Shown one piece after another: positions 35,308-45,699 of a stretch of 64,000 nucleotides of DNA. The translations under genes were made by a program, and so were the position numbers. Under the pieces are notes generated by a model. The model was not told where the DNA came from and did not search any database. It saw nothing but the letters and a program-made list of their open reading frames with translations. Every line of letters starts with the position of its first letter. The stretch's first letter is position 1. Origin of the DNA: Breviolum minutum Mf 1.05b.01 (taxonomy: Eukaryota > Sar > Dinophyceae > Suessiales > Symbiodiniaceae); the NCBI GenBank assembly GCA_000507305.1, contig DF241464.1, positions 2,525 to 66,524 on the forward strand. Direction: 5' to 3'.

Positions 35308-35515
35308 AAAAGGGTGCTTCATAGATAACAGGCCTAGGGAAAACGAGGGTCGAAAACAAGAGGACAAGTAGCTGAACGCTGGGCGGGGGTGCTTCATAGA
35401 TAAAGCGGCCAAGGGGAAACGAGGGCCAAAAACAAAAGGACAAGTAGCTAAACACTAGATAAAGAGGCCAAGGGAAAGGAAAATGAGGGTTAAACACAGG
35501 CTGAACACTAGGCGG
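35308..35515. repeat. Degenerate ~75-80 bp tandem repeat, 2.5 copies
   Basis: GGTGCTTCATAGATAA-type starts recur at ~35309 and 35389, with a truncated third unit from ~35457. Shared blocks include GGACAAGTAGCT and AAACGAGGG. The array abuts the dispersed repeat at 35.5 kb and is partly shared with its 13.3 kb partner, so it belongs to the same element. Confidence 0.75.
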
Positions 35516-35920
35516 CTCACACGGCCGCATGACTATATCCAATGAACTGGCTTGAGGATCGAGGCCCCTGGACACAACCAAGGCCATTCAGAAATGGCAT
35601 TATTTGGACATCAAGCTTCAGCTTTAGGCTGTGGCGCTAATGAAAAGGCCTTGTCGGCGCAGAAGACCCAGTGGGCAACAGTGATGATGGAACAGCATCA
35701 ATCAGCATCAACTGCCAAAATTCTTCATGGCATCGGCGCAGAAGACCCAGTGGGCAACAGATGATGGAAGAGCATCAACCAGCATCAATTCCCAGAATTC
35801 TTCATGGCACCATGGCACCAAACTGGTTCAGGGATATATTTTCCCTGGGTTAAGACATGGGGAAGCCAAACCCCAGATCACAACCAAACCCCGATTCAAA
35901 GGAAAACTCTTTTTTGGAGC
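35440..35920 (+). repeat. Dispersed repeat, inverted partner of 12.95-13.38 kb
   Basis: See the 12.95 kb copy: the same blocks, opposite orientation, and the same internal duplication around GGCGCAGAAGACCCAGTGGG (35655 and 35730). The two copies have diverged by substitutions and small indels and lie 22 kb apart. Confidence 0.8.
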
Positions 35921-36171
35921 AATGGTCCAAGGTTGTTTGCACTCTTGAAGGTTTCAAAGGCTTGGAAGTCAAAGGAAAGAGCTTCGGTGAGCTCCTGGCC
36001 GAATCACATGTGAACCCGAAGATGAAGTCTTACTTGAGCTTTCTGGTGAGACGATTCCAAGGGGAATTGTCAGATTGCCCCAAGACACAGGGGCCGGATC
36101 TCACGGCGTTTTGCCTCCGTTGCTACTTGGTGCCGGTGGCGACCGGTGGATACAAAAGAACCTTCAAGTGA
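35857..36171 (+). CDS. ORF carried by or next to the dispersed repeat
   Basis: The frame reads NPRSQPNPDSKENSFLEQWS, then a helical sequence (KGKSFGELLAESHVNPKMKS, YLSFLVRR) to a TGA at 36169. The W...GKSF.ELL...YL.FL pattern gives the impression of a gag-type segment of dinoflagellate retroelements, but I cannot assign a family. The 12.95-13.38 kb partner includes only the first part. Confidence 0.35.
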   Translation: MGKPNPRSQPNPDSKENSFLEQWSKVVCTLEGFKGLEVKGKSFGELLAESHVNPKMKSYLSFLVRRFQGELSDCPKTQGPDLTAFCLRCYLVPVATGGYKRTFK

Positions 36172-36199
36172 TGGTTTGGCAATGGCGAGCTTTGGATTC

Positions 36200-37260
36200 C
36201 TCTGCACATCGCTTTGGGTTACTGGAAAGGTCACTATGATCGGTGATCCGCTTTCAGTTTCTGATAGATGGTTGGAGGAGAATTTCGGAGCGAACAATGC
36301 TGCATGAAAGGTGTCTTTGCCATGGTTCTCCATTTTCGTTGTGGGTTTCTGACTGCGTGGATTCCTTTGAAGAGATTCACACTGGCCGATTGGAGATTGG
36401 CGTGGTGCTTTCAGTTTCTGGTAGAGAGTGGATGTGGCTTTGGACACTTTCAGAATTCGTTTGTCGAATTAGTTTTCTTGAGGTTTGCAATCAATGCTTG
36501 TGGACAACAACAACAACAGTGTATTTACAACAGTGGTTTTATTGCAATCGGTGCTTGTGTATTTACAACAGTTTTTTATTTATGTATTTATTTACAGATG
36601 AGTGTATTCTTTCATATACATATATATATATTTGATGATGGCATGTGGCAAATGGTTCTCAAAAGGGGGTGTGGAAATTTTCACCTATCCCAGATGTCAT
36701 TTTACTGCGATGAGAACATTTGCGAATTTCTGGTAACCTTTACCTCACAAAGGTACAGTTTGTGAGGCGTTTTATGGTTGCTGAGTGGTGCACAACATTT
36801 TTACTGATTTTGGTATGGTTTCGTTGTCCACGGATGGAGAACGACCGATTTTACATGTTTCTGCAACGATTTCTGGCCTTTGAGATGTTGTCATGATCTG
36901 GATTTATGGCTAGATGGGAATGTGGAAGTTCCTGAGATTTTTCATTTTGTTTAACTGGAGACCGAAGGTTTTTGACCTTTGTGTGAAGAGATGACGAAGG
37001 TTTCTTTTCACTTTGTGTTTTGGCTCCCAAAGGAGAAGTCAACTGAAGGCAGAACATGCAAGAGAACATGACATAGAAAGCATGTCAGACAGTTCACCTT
37101 TCGTTGGTTGTGGTTGTTAAAAGGAAGCTTTCGTGTTAAAAGGAAGCTTTCGTGTTGACGTGTCGTGCTGTGAACTTTGATTTGGTTTGTGACTGAGTTT
37201 CTCACTTTGTCTTTTGCCTTAAGATCCCAGGGAATAGTTTAGACTTGTTGGTAAGGGTTG
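36200..37260. other. Stretch without convincing gene
   Basis: Long open frames at 36243-36635 and 36268-36765 are low in protein character. A short TATATA run lies at ~36618-36630. A 21-base unit around GTTAAAAGGAAGCTTTCGT is duplicated in tandem at 37116-37157. No gene is supported. Confidence 0.35.
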
Positions 37261-37264
37261 CGTA

Positions 37265-39230
37265 GTGCGCGGTATCTCGGAAATTTACCAATTTGTCTGT
37301 AGAAAGTTGCGGCGCGTAACTTTCGCAAAAGTGGTCATGATCCAAAGTGATCCTCCGCTTCTCGCGCCTCCCGTCGGTTGCGATGGCTGCTTTGCTTTTC
37401 CTCGCTTCTCGAAGAGCACTTGGATTTCTTCTTCCTTAAACGGCCCCCTTCTCTCTTCTCTTGAAGAGCGATTGGATTCCTTTATTGCAGGGTTCCTCCT
37501 GCTCTTCTACTTGCTGGGTTTGTTCTCTCTCTACCCCTGTGCAGCTCTTTCTTCTTCCCCAGGCCACTGGGGTCGAAGTGTCTGCGCAGGAATTGCATTT
37601 TTTGCGCTTCGTCCTCTCTCATGTCTCGACCAGCTGTGCTTCTGGCTTCATGCCTCTCTCAGTATCTTCATGCGGCCTGGCTGGGCTTCACTACATCTTG
37701 CTGAAGAACACGTGAGAGGATTCTGAATGGTTTCGTATGCACGCCGCCGTTCGACGTTTCACCCTGTTTCACCAAGTCCATGGGTTGGTCAAGTTGCCTT
37801 GCCTCCTCCAACTTCAGGCACGCCGTTAGCAGAGTGTTTCACCGGACGTGTTTGGTTTGAACGTACTTTTGTGGTGTTTTTCTCTTAGTAATGTCAATGG
37901 TGTGTCCTTCCTGCCTTCTCTTATGTGCCGGTCGTTACAGGTATATTCCAATAGGCTATAACACCTCAGTGCGCCGAACTTCCTCCCTTATTGTCCTGTG
38001 CACCTACATTGACTTTAGTTCGGAATGGTCCCATTGTCTCTGACGCACTCAGCCGCGGAGAATTAGTTTGCTTTTGCTTTAATTCGCTGTTGCTTAATTG
38101 CGTGAATGTTTTTGCAATTAGTTTGGTCGTCCGAGACTGCCCGCTGACCTCGCTGACTGAAAGGCGAACCGCGAGAGACCTTCGCGGCATTCAAGCAGCA
38201 AAAAAACAGTTCACGTTCACAGCTGCTGCCACCACAAATTGTATAGCAGAAACTTCTATTGCATGGCTGCGCCTTGCATGTGAAGTTTCTGTTTCACTAA
38301 GACCCACCGTTGAACAAGTTGCCATGCCTCATCAATTTCTGGCATGCTGGCAATTCAGTCTGGTCGCTCCGCTAAGTTTTGCATCCAGCCGCACGATTGT
38401 ATTGGAGCCATTGTGAATGAATGCAGTTTTGCGTGGTCGGAATGTTGATTGTAACACTCTGTCGACATACCCACTGATTTTCACCCCTGATGCAGTCGCC
38501 ATGAGTTCACGCTCCATGGATCTCGCATTGCCTTCTCACCGCGTCGGCCTTCCTGTGAATTCGTTTTGTACATTGCTTGTTTCCATGTCTTTCCACGGCA
38601 TGGCTTCCGACCACTTTTCACTGACTGACGGGCGCTCCGCCCAGAGCTCGTGGCGCCCAAGCAGCTTCGAGCGAAATTTTGCCCACTGGTCAGAACTGCA
38701 GCCCTTGACTACAGTTGCTGACTGGCAATGTTTCGTTCGTAATGGACTTTGATGGAACCTGTAGCTTCCATCGTGTACAGTGGCCATGGAGGTGGATGAA
38801 AAGAAAGGGGGTGTTGGTCGGATGGGAGTGATCCTTGGTTTAGTGTTTGGCTGTTTTGTTTGGGTGTTGTTTGCTGATTTGTGAAGGATCCCGTTAACGA
38901 TAGTTCCATGCATGTAGCTGAGTTGGCAAGATTTGCCACACTGCATTGCGACTCTGTCATACAGTCGGGTGCTTCTTTGGACTGCCGGTACTGTGGAAGA
39001 CCGCCGCAGCCGTGGAGAAAAAAAAATTCGAGTCGATTCGATGTATGGGACAACAGTTGAATCTTCAAGTTCTTTGGAACGCCTTGCTGTACTATTCAAG
39101 TGGAGAGGCTTCGACCAGCAAATGTTTTCCCATTTCGCAAAGGTGCCATGTAGCAGCATTTTGAATGTGAGTGGTCTTGCAGTAAGACCTAAGTATGCTG
39201 TCCATCGGATTGCGGCTTAATAGTGTGAAT
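37265..39230. other. Open frames of unclear nature
   Basis: Frames at 37265-37726 (+), 37461-37715 (+), 37991-38416 (+), 38417-38752 (+) and 39159-38536 (-) are open, but none matches a family I know. Because the copia remnant at 39.6-41.3 kb points towards lower coordinates, this may be its decayed 3' part (RT/RNase H or LTR), but I see no reverse transcriptase YxDD motif to prove it. Confidence 0.3.
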
Positions 39231-39573
39231 GCAACTTCATGTGAAACCAAACGAACATGTGTTTTCACGTGTGCTTATCCACTATGGTTCTTCGTATCAT
39301 GTGATATGTCAACTGCCCTTTTTATCTAAAACCGGGCAATACGCGTGGCTCTGACCAGCAAATGTTTTCCCGTATTTTTCATCTCCTAGTTTCCCACTTT
39401 GTTTTGCCTCAAATGACAGATAATTGGGGGGTTCTCTTGTTGAATCCTGTGCAGATGAGGTGCCATATGATGTTGCGTGATGGTAAAGTCACCGCAATCA
39501 GAAACTGATGAACAGTTGGATTTCAGCTTTCAGCCAAAAACAGGTTTACGGTTGTTTCACGGGACAGAGGTGT

Positions 39574-41345
39574 TTACATGCGAATGGTTTCTTTCTTTAC
39601 CATTTTTTTTTCCAGGTTGTTGACTTGTTTCCTTTTGGGGTCAAACAATGTTGAGTTGAAGAAACCTGCCCTTTTTCTCCAACAGAAAAATAAGGTGCAC
39701 GTTTCACCTTTTTCTTCGATTTTCCCAAACAGTTTTGATTCCTTCCCAAGAAGAAGTTGAGCCGGAGAAAAACCATGTTCCCTAATGAGACTGTTCTTGG
39801 CCATTGACATTTCGGTAACAGCCCATGACAATTCTTCGGGAGTTTTGGTGTTTTGCTCTGTGATGACTTTTCCCAACATGTCTTTAATTGAGAGCCCCAT
39901 GTCTCTCGACTTTACCATGTTGCCAATGCGCTTGCCCCGTTTTGGGGAGTACCGATATTCCTGCTTCACCAAACGTTTCAAAAAACAGTTGATTACAAAA
40001 ACCCGTTTCGAGATCAATTGATATTTTGACTGGTCTTCCAGGCCACTTGACCCAGTCTTGAAAGAAAATTCGGCAAAACGTCCCGGGTGAATGATCAGGA
40101 ATGAGGGTAGCCGGGTAGCCAAATGATACATGGTACATTTATCCAACATCGACATGAACCAATGACCCCTTCGCTTAACATGTTTGATGTAAAAACAATC
40201 GATCATGATTTGGTCATTGAACGGAAGATCACGAGGGGGCATTCTCGTTGTCCAAAATGTGCGAAATCTTTGACTTTGTGTACACGAAGCACATTGTATC
40301 CAAGACACAGCCTCAATCATATGCTGGGGTGCTTCGGCATGTCTCAAAAACCGCTAAAGATCTTTAGCACCAAGATGTCCCAAGTTACAATGCAACTTTC
40401 GGAGTGCAGCCTTAGCACCAGCATCAAGTTTGCTACCTGGGGGAATTTCAAAAGTTATGCCCTTTTGCAAAACATCGCCGGGCTCATACATGTCCATGCT
40501 TTCCCCATCGTCTTGAACAAACACATGCTGGACACCCAGTTTGGCAAGTTTAGCGTCAGTCCAAATGAGTCCGTCTCTGTTTGGCTTACCTTTCCGTTTC
40601 TTGACCGCTTTCAAAAGACTCTCAACACGCGTAGGTTCAGTTCTTTTAATGGTATTTGTGAAACCCTTGTGAATGCATCTAGCCAGTTCTCTAGTGCACT
40701 TACCAGCATGCTGCTGAGAAATTTTCCTACCTTCAGACCAACCACGCGCATGAACTTCGTGTGTCCCGGTCGATTTGGACAACGTCTCGACAGCTGATCA
40801 CACATCTCCTGACTATAGCCCACATGGTGGGCTTCTGCAACAACGTGCCGTTAACAGGGTGCCTGAAGTTAAACTGACATGCATGTGACACGGCTACTTG
40901 GACCTCTGGTCGTTCCAAGATCCGACGGATAGGTGTTTCCTTGAAAGAATGACTCCGCGACGGATTTTCTGCCAAGGCTTGATCTCCACGAGCAAGCTGC
41001 ATGTTGAACACCGTCTCGCAAAACTCCAAGAAAGGACGTTCAGCATTTCTCAACTTATTCAAATGTCTTTTCCTTTGGGGGGTGTTATAATCAACATCAG
41101 TCCATTTTCCCCAAAGACGACAAGGATATTCAACTATTACAAGCCTTGGTTTATGATGGTCAATGAGCTTACAAACACTGTCCCTAGCTGCAGAGTTTCA
41201 AATCAACACCATGAATGATATCAACTGGCTGAATCACGTTCAAATCCCGCTGAGCGAATTATAATCTCACTTCTCCTGCACCCCCAAAAACATCGATTAC
41301 ATCGCAACGTTCCTCATGAGATTTGGCAGACGCAGGTTGCAAGTG
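39574..41345 (-). pseudogene. Ty1/copia-type pol remnant
   Basis: Read on the - strand from 41345 down. An upstream part has CRLWGKWTDVDYNTP and RNAERPFLEFCETVF. A GAG-pre-integrase-like segment follows (LRKLHCNLGHLGAKDL, then IQCASC). The integrase core comes next: MIDCFYIKH with the first Asp, WPGRPVKISIDLETGF with the second, QAHWQHGKVERHG with the Glu, and REHGFSPAQLLLGKES as the C-terminal signature. The core needs at least two frame changes (frames 40347-39574 and 40138-39884), and stops interrupt the upstream part, so it is not functional. Reverse transcriptase, RNase H and LTRs were not found. It lies opposite to the host genes. Confidence 0.82.
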
Positions 41346-42080
41346 CTGACTTGCTCTCATCCACACACCCCAGTACTGCTTTTGGGACTTTTGAAATGGA
41401 TGAAAATATCACTGGCCAGAAGACTTTTTTCGTTTGCTGCTGAACAACATTTGTTTTGGGGATGGGCCTTGAAACACAGGTGAGGAATAGGGTGGCCATT
41501 TCGAATTGAGCGTGCACCTGTGATTGGTTTTGGAAATTTGAGAAGTTTCAATCTTTGAGTGTGCCAAGGTATAGCAACTATATAACCAGAAATGCTGAAA
41601 CATGTCAAAAAGGCAGATCTAGGGTATCCATTGTCGATGCCTGGGGCTCAAGCCGCCGACGTTCTTCAGGCGTCCGTGGCACAGCACGCATTTTGCAACA
41701 GCAAGATGGTGCGAGTTTGTGTGAGGAATACCTTCATCTCCTTTGATTTCGGGGAGGATGGTGATGGTAGCTCAGCTGCACTTGAATTACTGTAGGTGAA
41801 TTGAGAGAATCAAAGTAGCTGGTCCACTGGGTTGTGGCTACAAGTTCTGTTGAGGGAATAGCGGGTATACCTGTTTTCATCATTGTTCAGCAGCTGCCCG
41901 TTTTGTTTTTGCTGTACCTGTATTTTGTCTCAGGCATTCCCGTGTCCTCTCGCGGACCGGCAATGAGCCGCTCAAAGTCTATGGAGCGTATGAATGATCC
42001 GATTGACCAGGCACCGGAGTGGCGGAGTGCGGCTGATCCTGTGTCAAGCAAACACAGACCATATCGGAACTAGAGTGAAT
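41345..42080. other. Possible exon near 41.95 kb, otherwise unassigned
   Basis: About 41940-42073 (+) reads MSRSKSMERMNDPIDQAPEW and on to a TAG, which could be an early exon of the Mei2-like gene downstream or a separate short ORF. The remaining sequence shows nothing I can support. Confidence 0.3.
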
Positions 42081-42169
42081 AGAGAGATGAGACATTTGAA
42101 TCAAGCAAGGTACAACAACTGAAATAGAGCTAGAGATACATACAGAAAATTGGAAATTGATTCACACAT

Positions 42170-42524
42170 GGATAGATAGATACATCGATAGAAGCATGTG
42201 TACTTGTAAATGTCAACAGTAGACAATAGATGAAGATATGCGGATAGATCAATGATCAAACTTAAAAGGCAGATAGATCAATAGATCCATAGATAGATAG
42301 ATAGCTTAGATTAGATTAGATTAGATTAGATCAGATTAGATTAGATCAGATTAGATTAGATTAGATTAGAGTAGAGTAGAGTAGAGTAGCTTAGCTTAGC
42401 TTAGCTTAGATTAGATTAGATTAGATTAGATAGATAGATAGATAGACAGATAGATAGATAGATAGCTAGATAGATAGATAGATGGATAGATAGCTAGATA
42501 GCTAGATAGAGAGGGATAGCTAGC

Positions 42525-42559
<35 letters not shown>

Positions 42560-43085
42560 ATAGATAGCTAGATAGCTAGATAGATAGATAGATGGATAGA
42601 TAGCTAGATAGCTAGATAGAGAGGGATAGCTAGCTAGATAGATAGATAGATAGCTAGATAGCTAGATAGCTAGATAGCTAGATAGATAGATAGATAGATA
42701 GATAGACAGGTAGGTAGGCGGGTAGGTTGATAGGTAGGTAGGTAGGTAGGTAGGTAGGTAGGCAGATAATGCATACATGAATGCATGCATACCTACGTAA
42801 GTACATGCGTATGTATGTGCGTATGTACGTGCGTGCATGCGAGCGTGCGGGCGCACGATACATACATGCGAGAGATACATGCGATACATACCAGAGATTT
42901 GATGCATGCATACCATAGGTACGATACATACATACCATACACACCATACATACCATACATACCATACATACCATACATACCATACATACCATACATACCA
43001 TACATACCATACATACCATACATACCATACAGACTATACATACCGTACCATGCTAGCTATACAAACCATACAAACCATACAGACC
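42170..43085 (+). repeat. Compound microsatellite, ~0.9 kb
   Basis: Successive blocks: TTAGA and CTTAG pentamers (42305-42430), GATA/GCTA tetramers with an ~90-base internal duplication (42462-42660), GGTA tetramers (42720-42765), an alternating GTAC/GCAT tract (42765-42870), and CATAC pentamers (42930-43030). No gene is present. Confidence 0.95.
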
Positions 43086-43412
43086 ATTGTAAATAAAGAT
43101 AGAAAAATACATATCAGTTTTTGAAATATACTTGTATACAATCTACGCAGTGACACAGTGAGTCTCTCCGGCACAGGCCGCAGCGGAGCAGATGTCGAAG
43201 TTGAATAAGATCTTGGACAATGATCAGGACACATTGAAATGCTAGGTAAGTCAACAAAAGAAAATAAACCATCAGTAGAGGGCTGACGCTGCAGTTCTTG
43301 GTTTTGAAAGCTGATATAATCAGAGTCGTTTTCTACCAAAAGCAGGCTTTTCACTCTTTAAAAAAGGTTCTATGCAGCAATCCCGTACACCAGTGAGCCT
43401 CCGTAGGAAGCG

Positions 43413-45234
43413 GTGCGCAGTGCTATGTCTCCTATTACGGTGCCAACAAAGAAAGCTATTGGAGGCAAGGATTCTACAACCCCTCAGGAATTGACACAGC
43501 TTCGGCAGAGGCTTCAGAAGGAGTTGGGAGGTGCCAACCGCAAGTGGTCCGAGGAGTCCAGCACCACAGCGGAGGATGACAAGGATATTCGACAGAGTAT
43601 GTCCAATTCTTCGGTGAGCACCATGACTTCTTTCGAAGCCAACCGCTCAAGGGCCTGTTCCAATGGATCCATCAGCAGCTATGTTGATGAGTTCACTCCG
43701 GAGGTGGACTTTAACCTGCAGATTCAGGAGCAGCCAAATATGTACGGAGCCGGAGCTTGGCATGTGGACAGCTGGTGGAAACCCAAGCGTCAGGAGACTC
43801 CGATGCACTTCGGCTACAATAAGAGGTGGAAGAACAGCTCATATTATGGACATGAATCCTCCGGTGAGAGCATGGTGGGATCGCCTTTCACAACTCCCAC
43901 ACCATCTCCAAAGCTGACAAAAGAGATGATGCATGGCAACTAGCTTTGCATAGTCTTTTTTGTTTGGCCGACAAAGCTTGCAGTTTACAGTTTCATCCAC
44001 AGGCTGTGAGGCTTCAGAATTAGCTGCGTCACCCTGTTTTTTTTTCTGCATGCCCTGTCAGTGTGTGGCTTCGTCACCTTTGATTCTTGTGTGCTTGCTG
44101 ATTTTTTGTTCCAGCTTGGTAATTTGCAGCAGTGTAAGGTTTGCGATATGTGCTGAGGTCAGTATGGGACCAGCTACAAGGACAAGATGCGCAACTTGCC
44201 AAGGGACAGCCGCCACAACCGGGTCCCCAGGAACGTGAATTTGCAGGAAGAGTATCAAAGCAAGGAGAAGGATGTCACCACTTTGATGTAGTGGACTCAG
44301 TTGGAACTGTAGTGCAAGAACTCTTGCTCTCCAGTTCCAAGATACATCAAGACAGTGTTTTCGTTCAAGTTTCATGATAGGTTTCTTGGAAATGATTGGA
44401 ATGCCGTTTTATCCACAAACGTTTTGAGGATCCGCAACATCCCCAATCGCTACACCCAACGAGAGCTGATTGCGGAGTTGGAAGACTTGGGTTTTGCTGG
44501 TACCTTTGACTTCCTTTACAGCCCGTTGGACAAGGGCACCATGTCCAATGTGGGCTATGCCTTTGTCAACTTCAAGACGCATGAGGATGCCAGCAAATGC
44601 ATTGCTGCCTTTCACAACTATCGTTTCAAGCGTCGATAGCTGAGTTGCTGAGAGGATTGCTTAAACACAGCCTTCAGATACAGTGTTTGCAGTGTTTGCA
44701 GCTGTTGTTTGTAGTTTAATATAGCATTTTTGTTGGCATCGATCAGGTCATCGCAAGACCTCGGGGAAGGTTGCGGCTGTCTCCGCTGCTCATCTCCAGG
44801 GCCTGGAGGCATTGGGAGTCGAGTTCGGAGTCGTCCAGATTGCAATCCTTTTCCCTGACCTCTCCGATGAATGATGATGAATCATTTGCCTAAAACCCTA
44901 ATTATTCTTTGGTTGGAGGCTGGAGGGCAGATTTCTTTTAGCCTTCGTTCCCTGTGAGAAGTGAACCATGGTCTCATGAAATGATTGGTGTTCTTGCACA
45001 TGTGATGAGGATACCTCCAGCCGAGCCGGCATTCCTTTTCCTACCAGGATTTCTTGTCATCTAAGTCCTTTCGTTGCGAATTTGTATGTTTATCTCTCAT
45101 CACCCCCGTGTTGCCTGGTTTTTGTGTTGCCCAGAGTCGCCCTTGGTTATTTCTTCCAGGCAAACTTGGCTCACTACGAGAAGACTGCCGTGAACAGCGC
45201 AAAGATGAAGCAGCGACGACCTGTTGTGCTGTGA
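43413..45234 (+). CDS. Mei2-like RNA-binding protein, copy 1
   Basis: The first exon (from ATG ~43425 to ~43940) encodes a Ser/Thr-rich, mostly disordered part. 44163-44287 reads KMRNLPRDSRHNRVPRNVNL and ends TTLM across the junction. 44429-44631 encodes the Mei2-type RRM core (IRNIPNRYTQ, LGFAGTFDFLY, GYAFVNF, FHNYRFK). 44747-44808 reads HRKTSGKVAAVSAAHLQGLE. 45160-45234 ends ANLAHYEKTAVNSAKMKQRR then PVVL and TGA. Reading phases agree at all junctions. Introns 44288-44428 (GT-AG), 44632-44746 (GT-AG) and 44809-45159 (GC-AG). Mei2-family proteins bind RNA through this C-terminal RRM. In other eukaryotes they steer meiosis or differentiation; the role here is unknown. Confidence 0.88.
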
Positions 45235-45557
45235 AGATAGAGGCAGGTATTTGGGGAAGTGATTGGGGTTGTGGACTGTGCCATGAAACTACACCATGGC
45301 TGCTTGTTATCGATACCCATGTCTGAAGCCTCGGGAAGGTAGATGTTTTGATAAGGACCATACAAGCCTTCTGTTTTGGAAGATGTACTTAGTCCAGGTT
45401 CTGCTTCTATGAAGAACCCTGAAAAGTGAAGACAGGCACGAGTCTGATGTTTTCTGGTACTTACAGTTGCTTTGAGAGAAGGCCAACACAATGAAAGGTG
45501 GAAAAGTTGGCAATACATCATTCAGAAATATTCGGAATTTTATTAAGATCTAAAATC

Positions 45558-45662
45558 TACCCTCCCTGAAACTAACATAGCACTTGAAAATGGTGGTTTC
45601 CAATAGGAATCTCCTTTTCCAGAAGTCTATTTTCAGGTGCTACGTTAGTTTCAGGGAGGGTA
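45558..45662. mobile_element. MITE-like element, 36-bp inverted repeats, TA ends
   Basis: Arms 45558-45593 and 45627-45662 are inverted repeats of ~36 bases with three mismatches, starting TACCCTCCCTGAAACTAAC and separated by ~33 bases. The arms are bounded by TA on both sides, as expected for a Tc1/mariner-type (Stowaway-like) target duplication. It is too short to encode a protein and lies in the gap between the two Mei2-like genes. Confidence 0.85.
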
Positions 45663-45699
45663 TATAATTCTTCCCTTCCTGACATCTCAGGTGGGAAGT

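Noticed and set aside
42662..43096. Tyr/Met/Cys repeat proteins
   Set aside because: Translations of the GGTA and CATAC microsatellite blocks.
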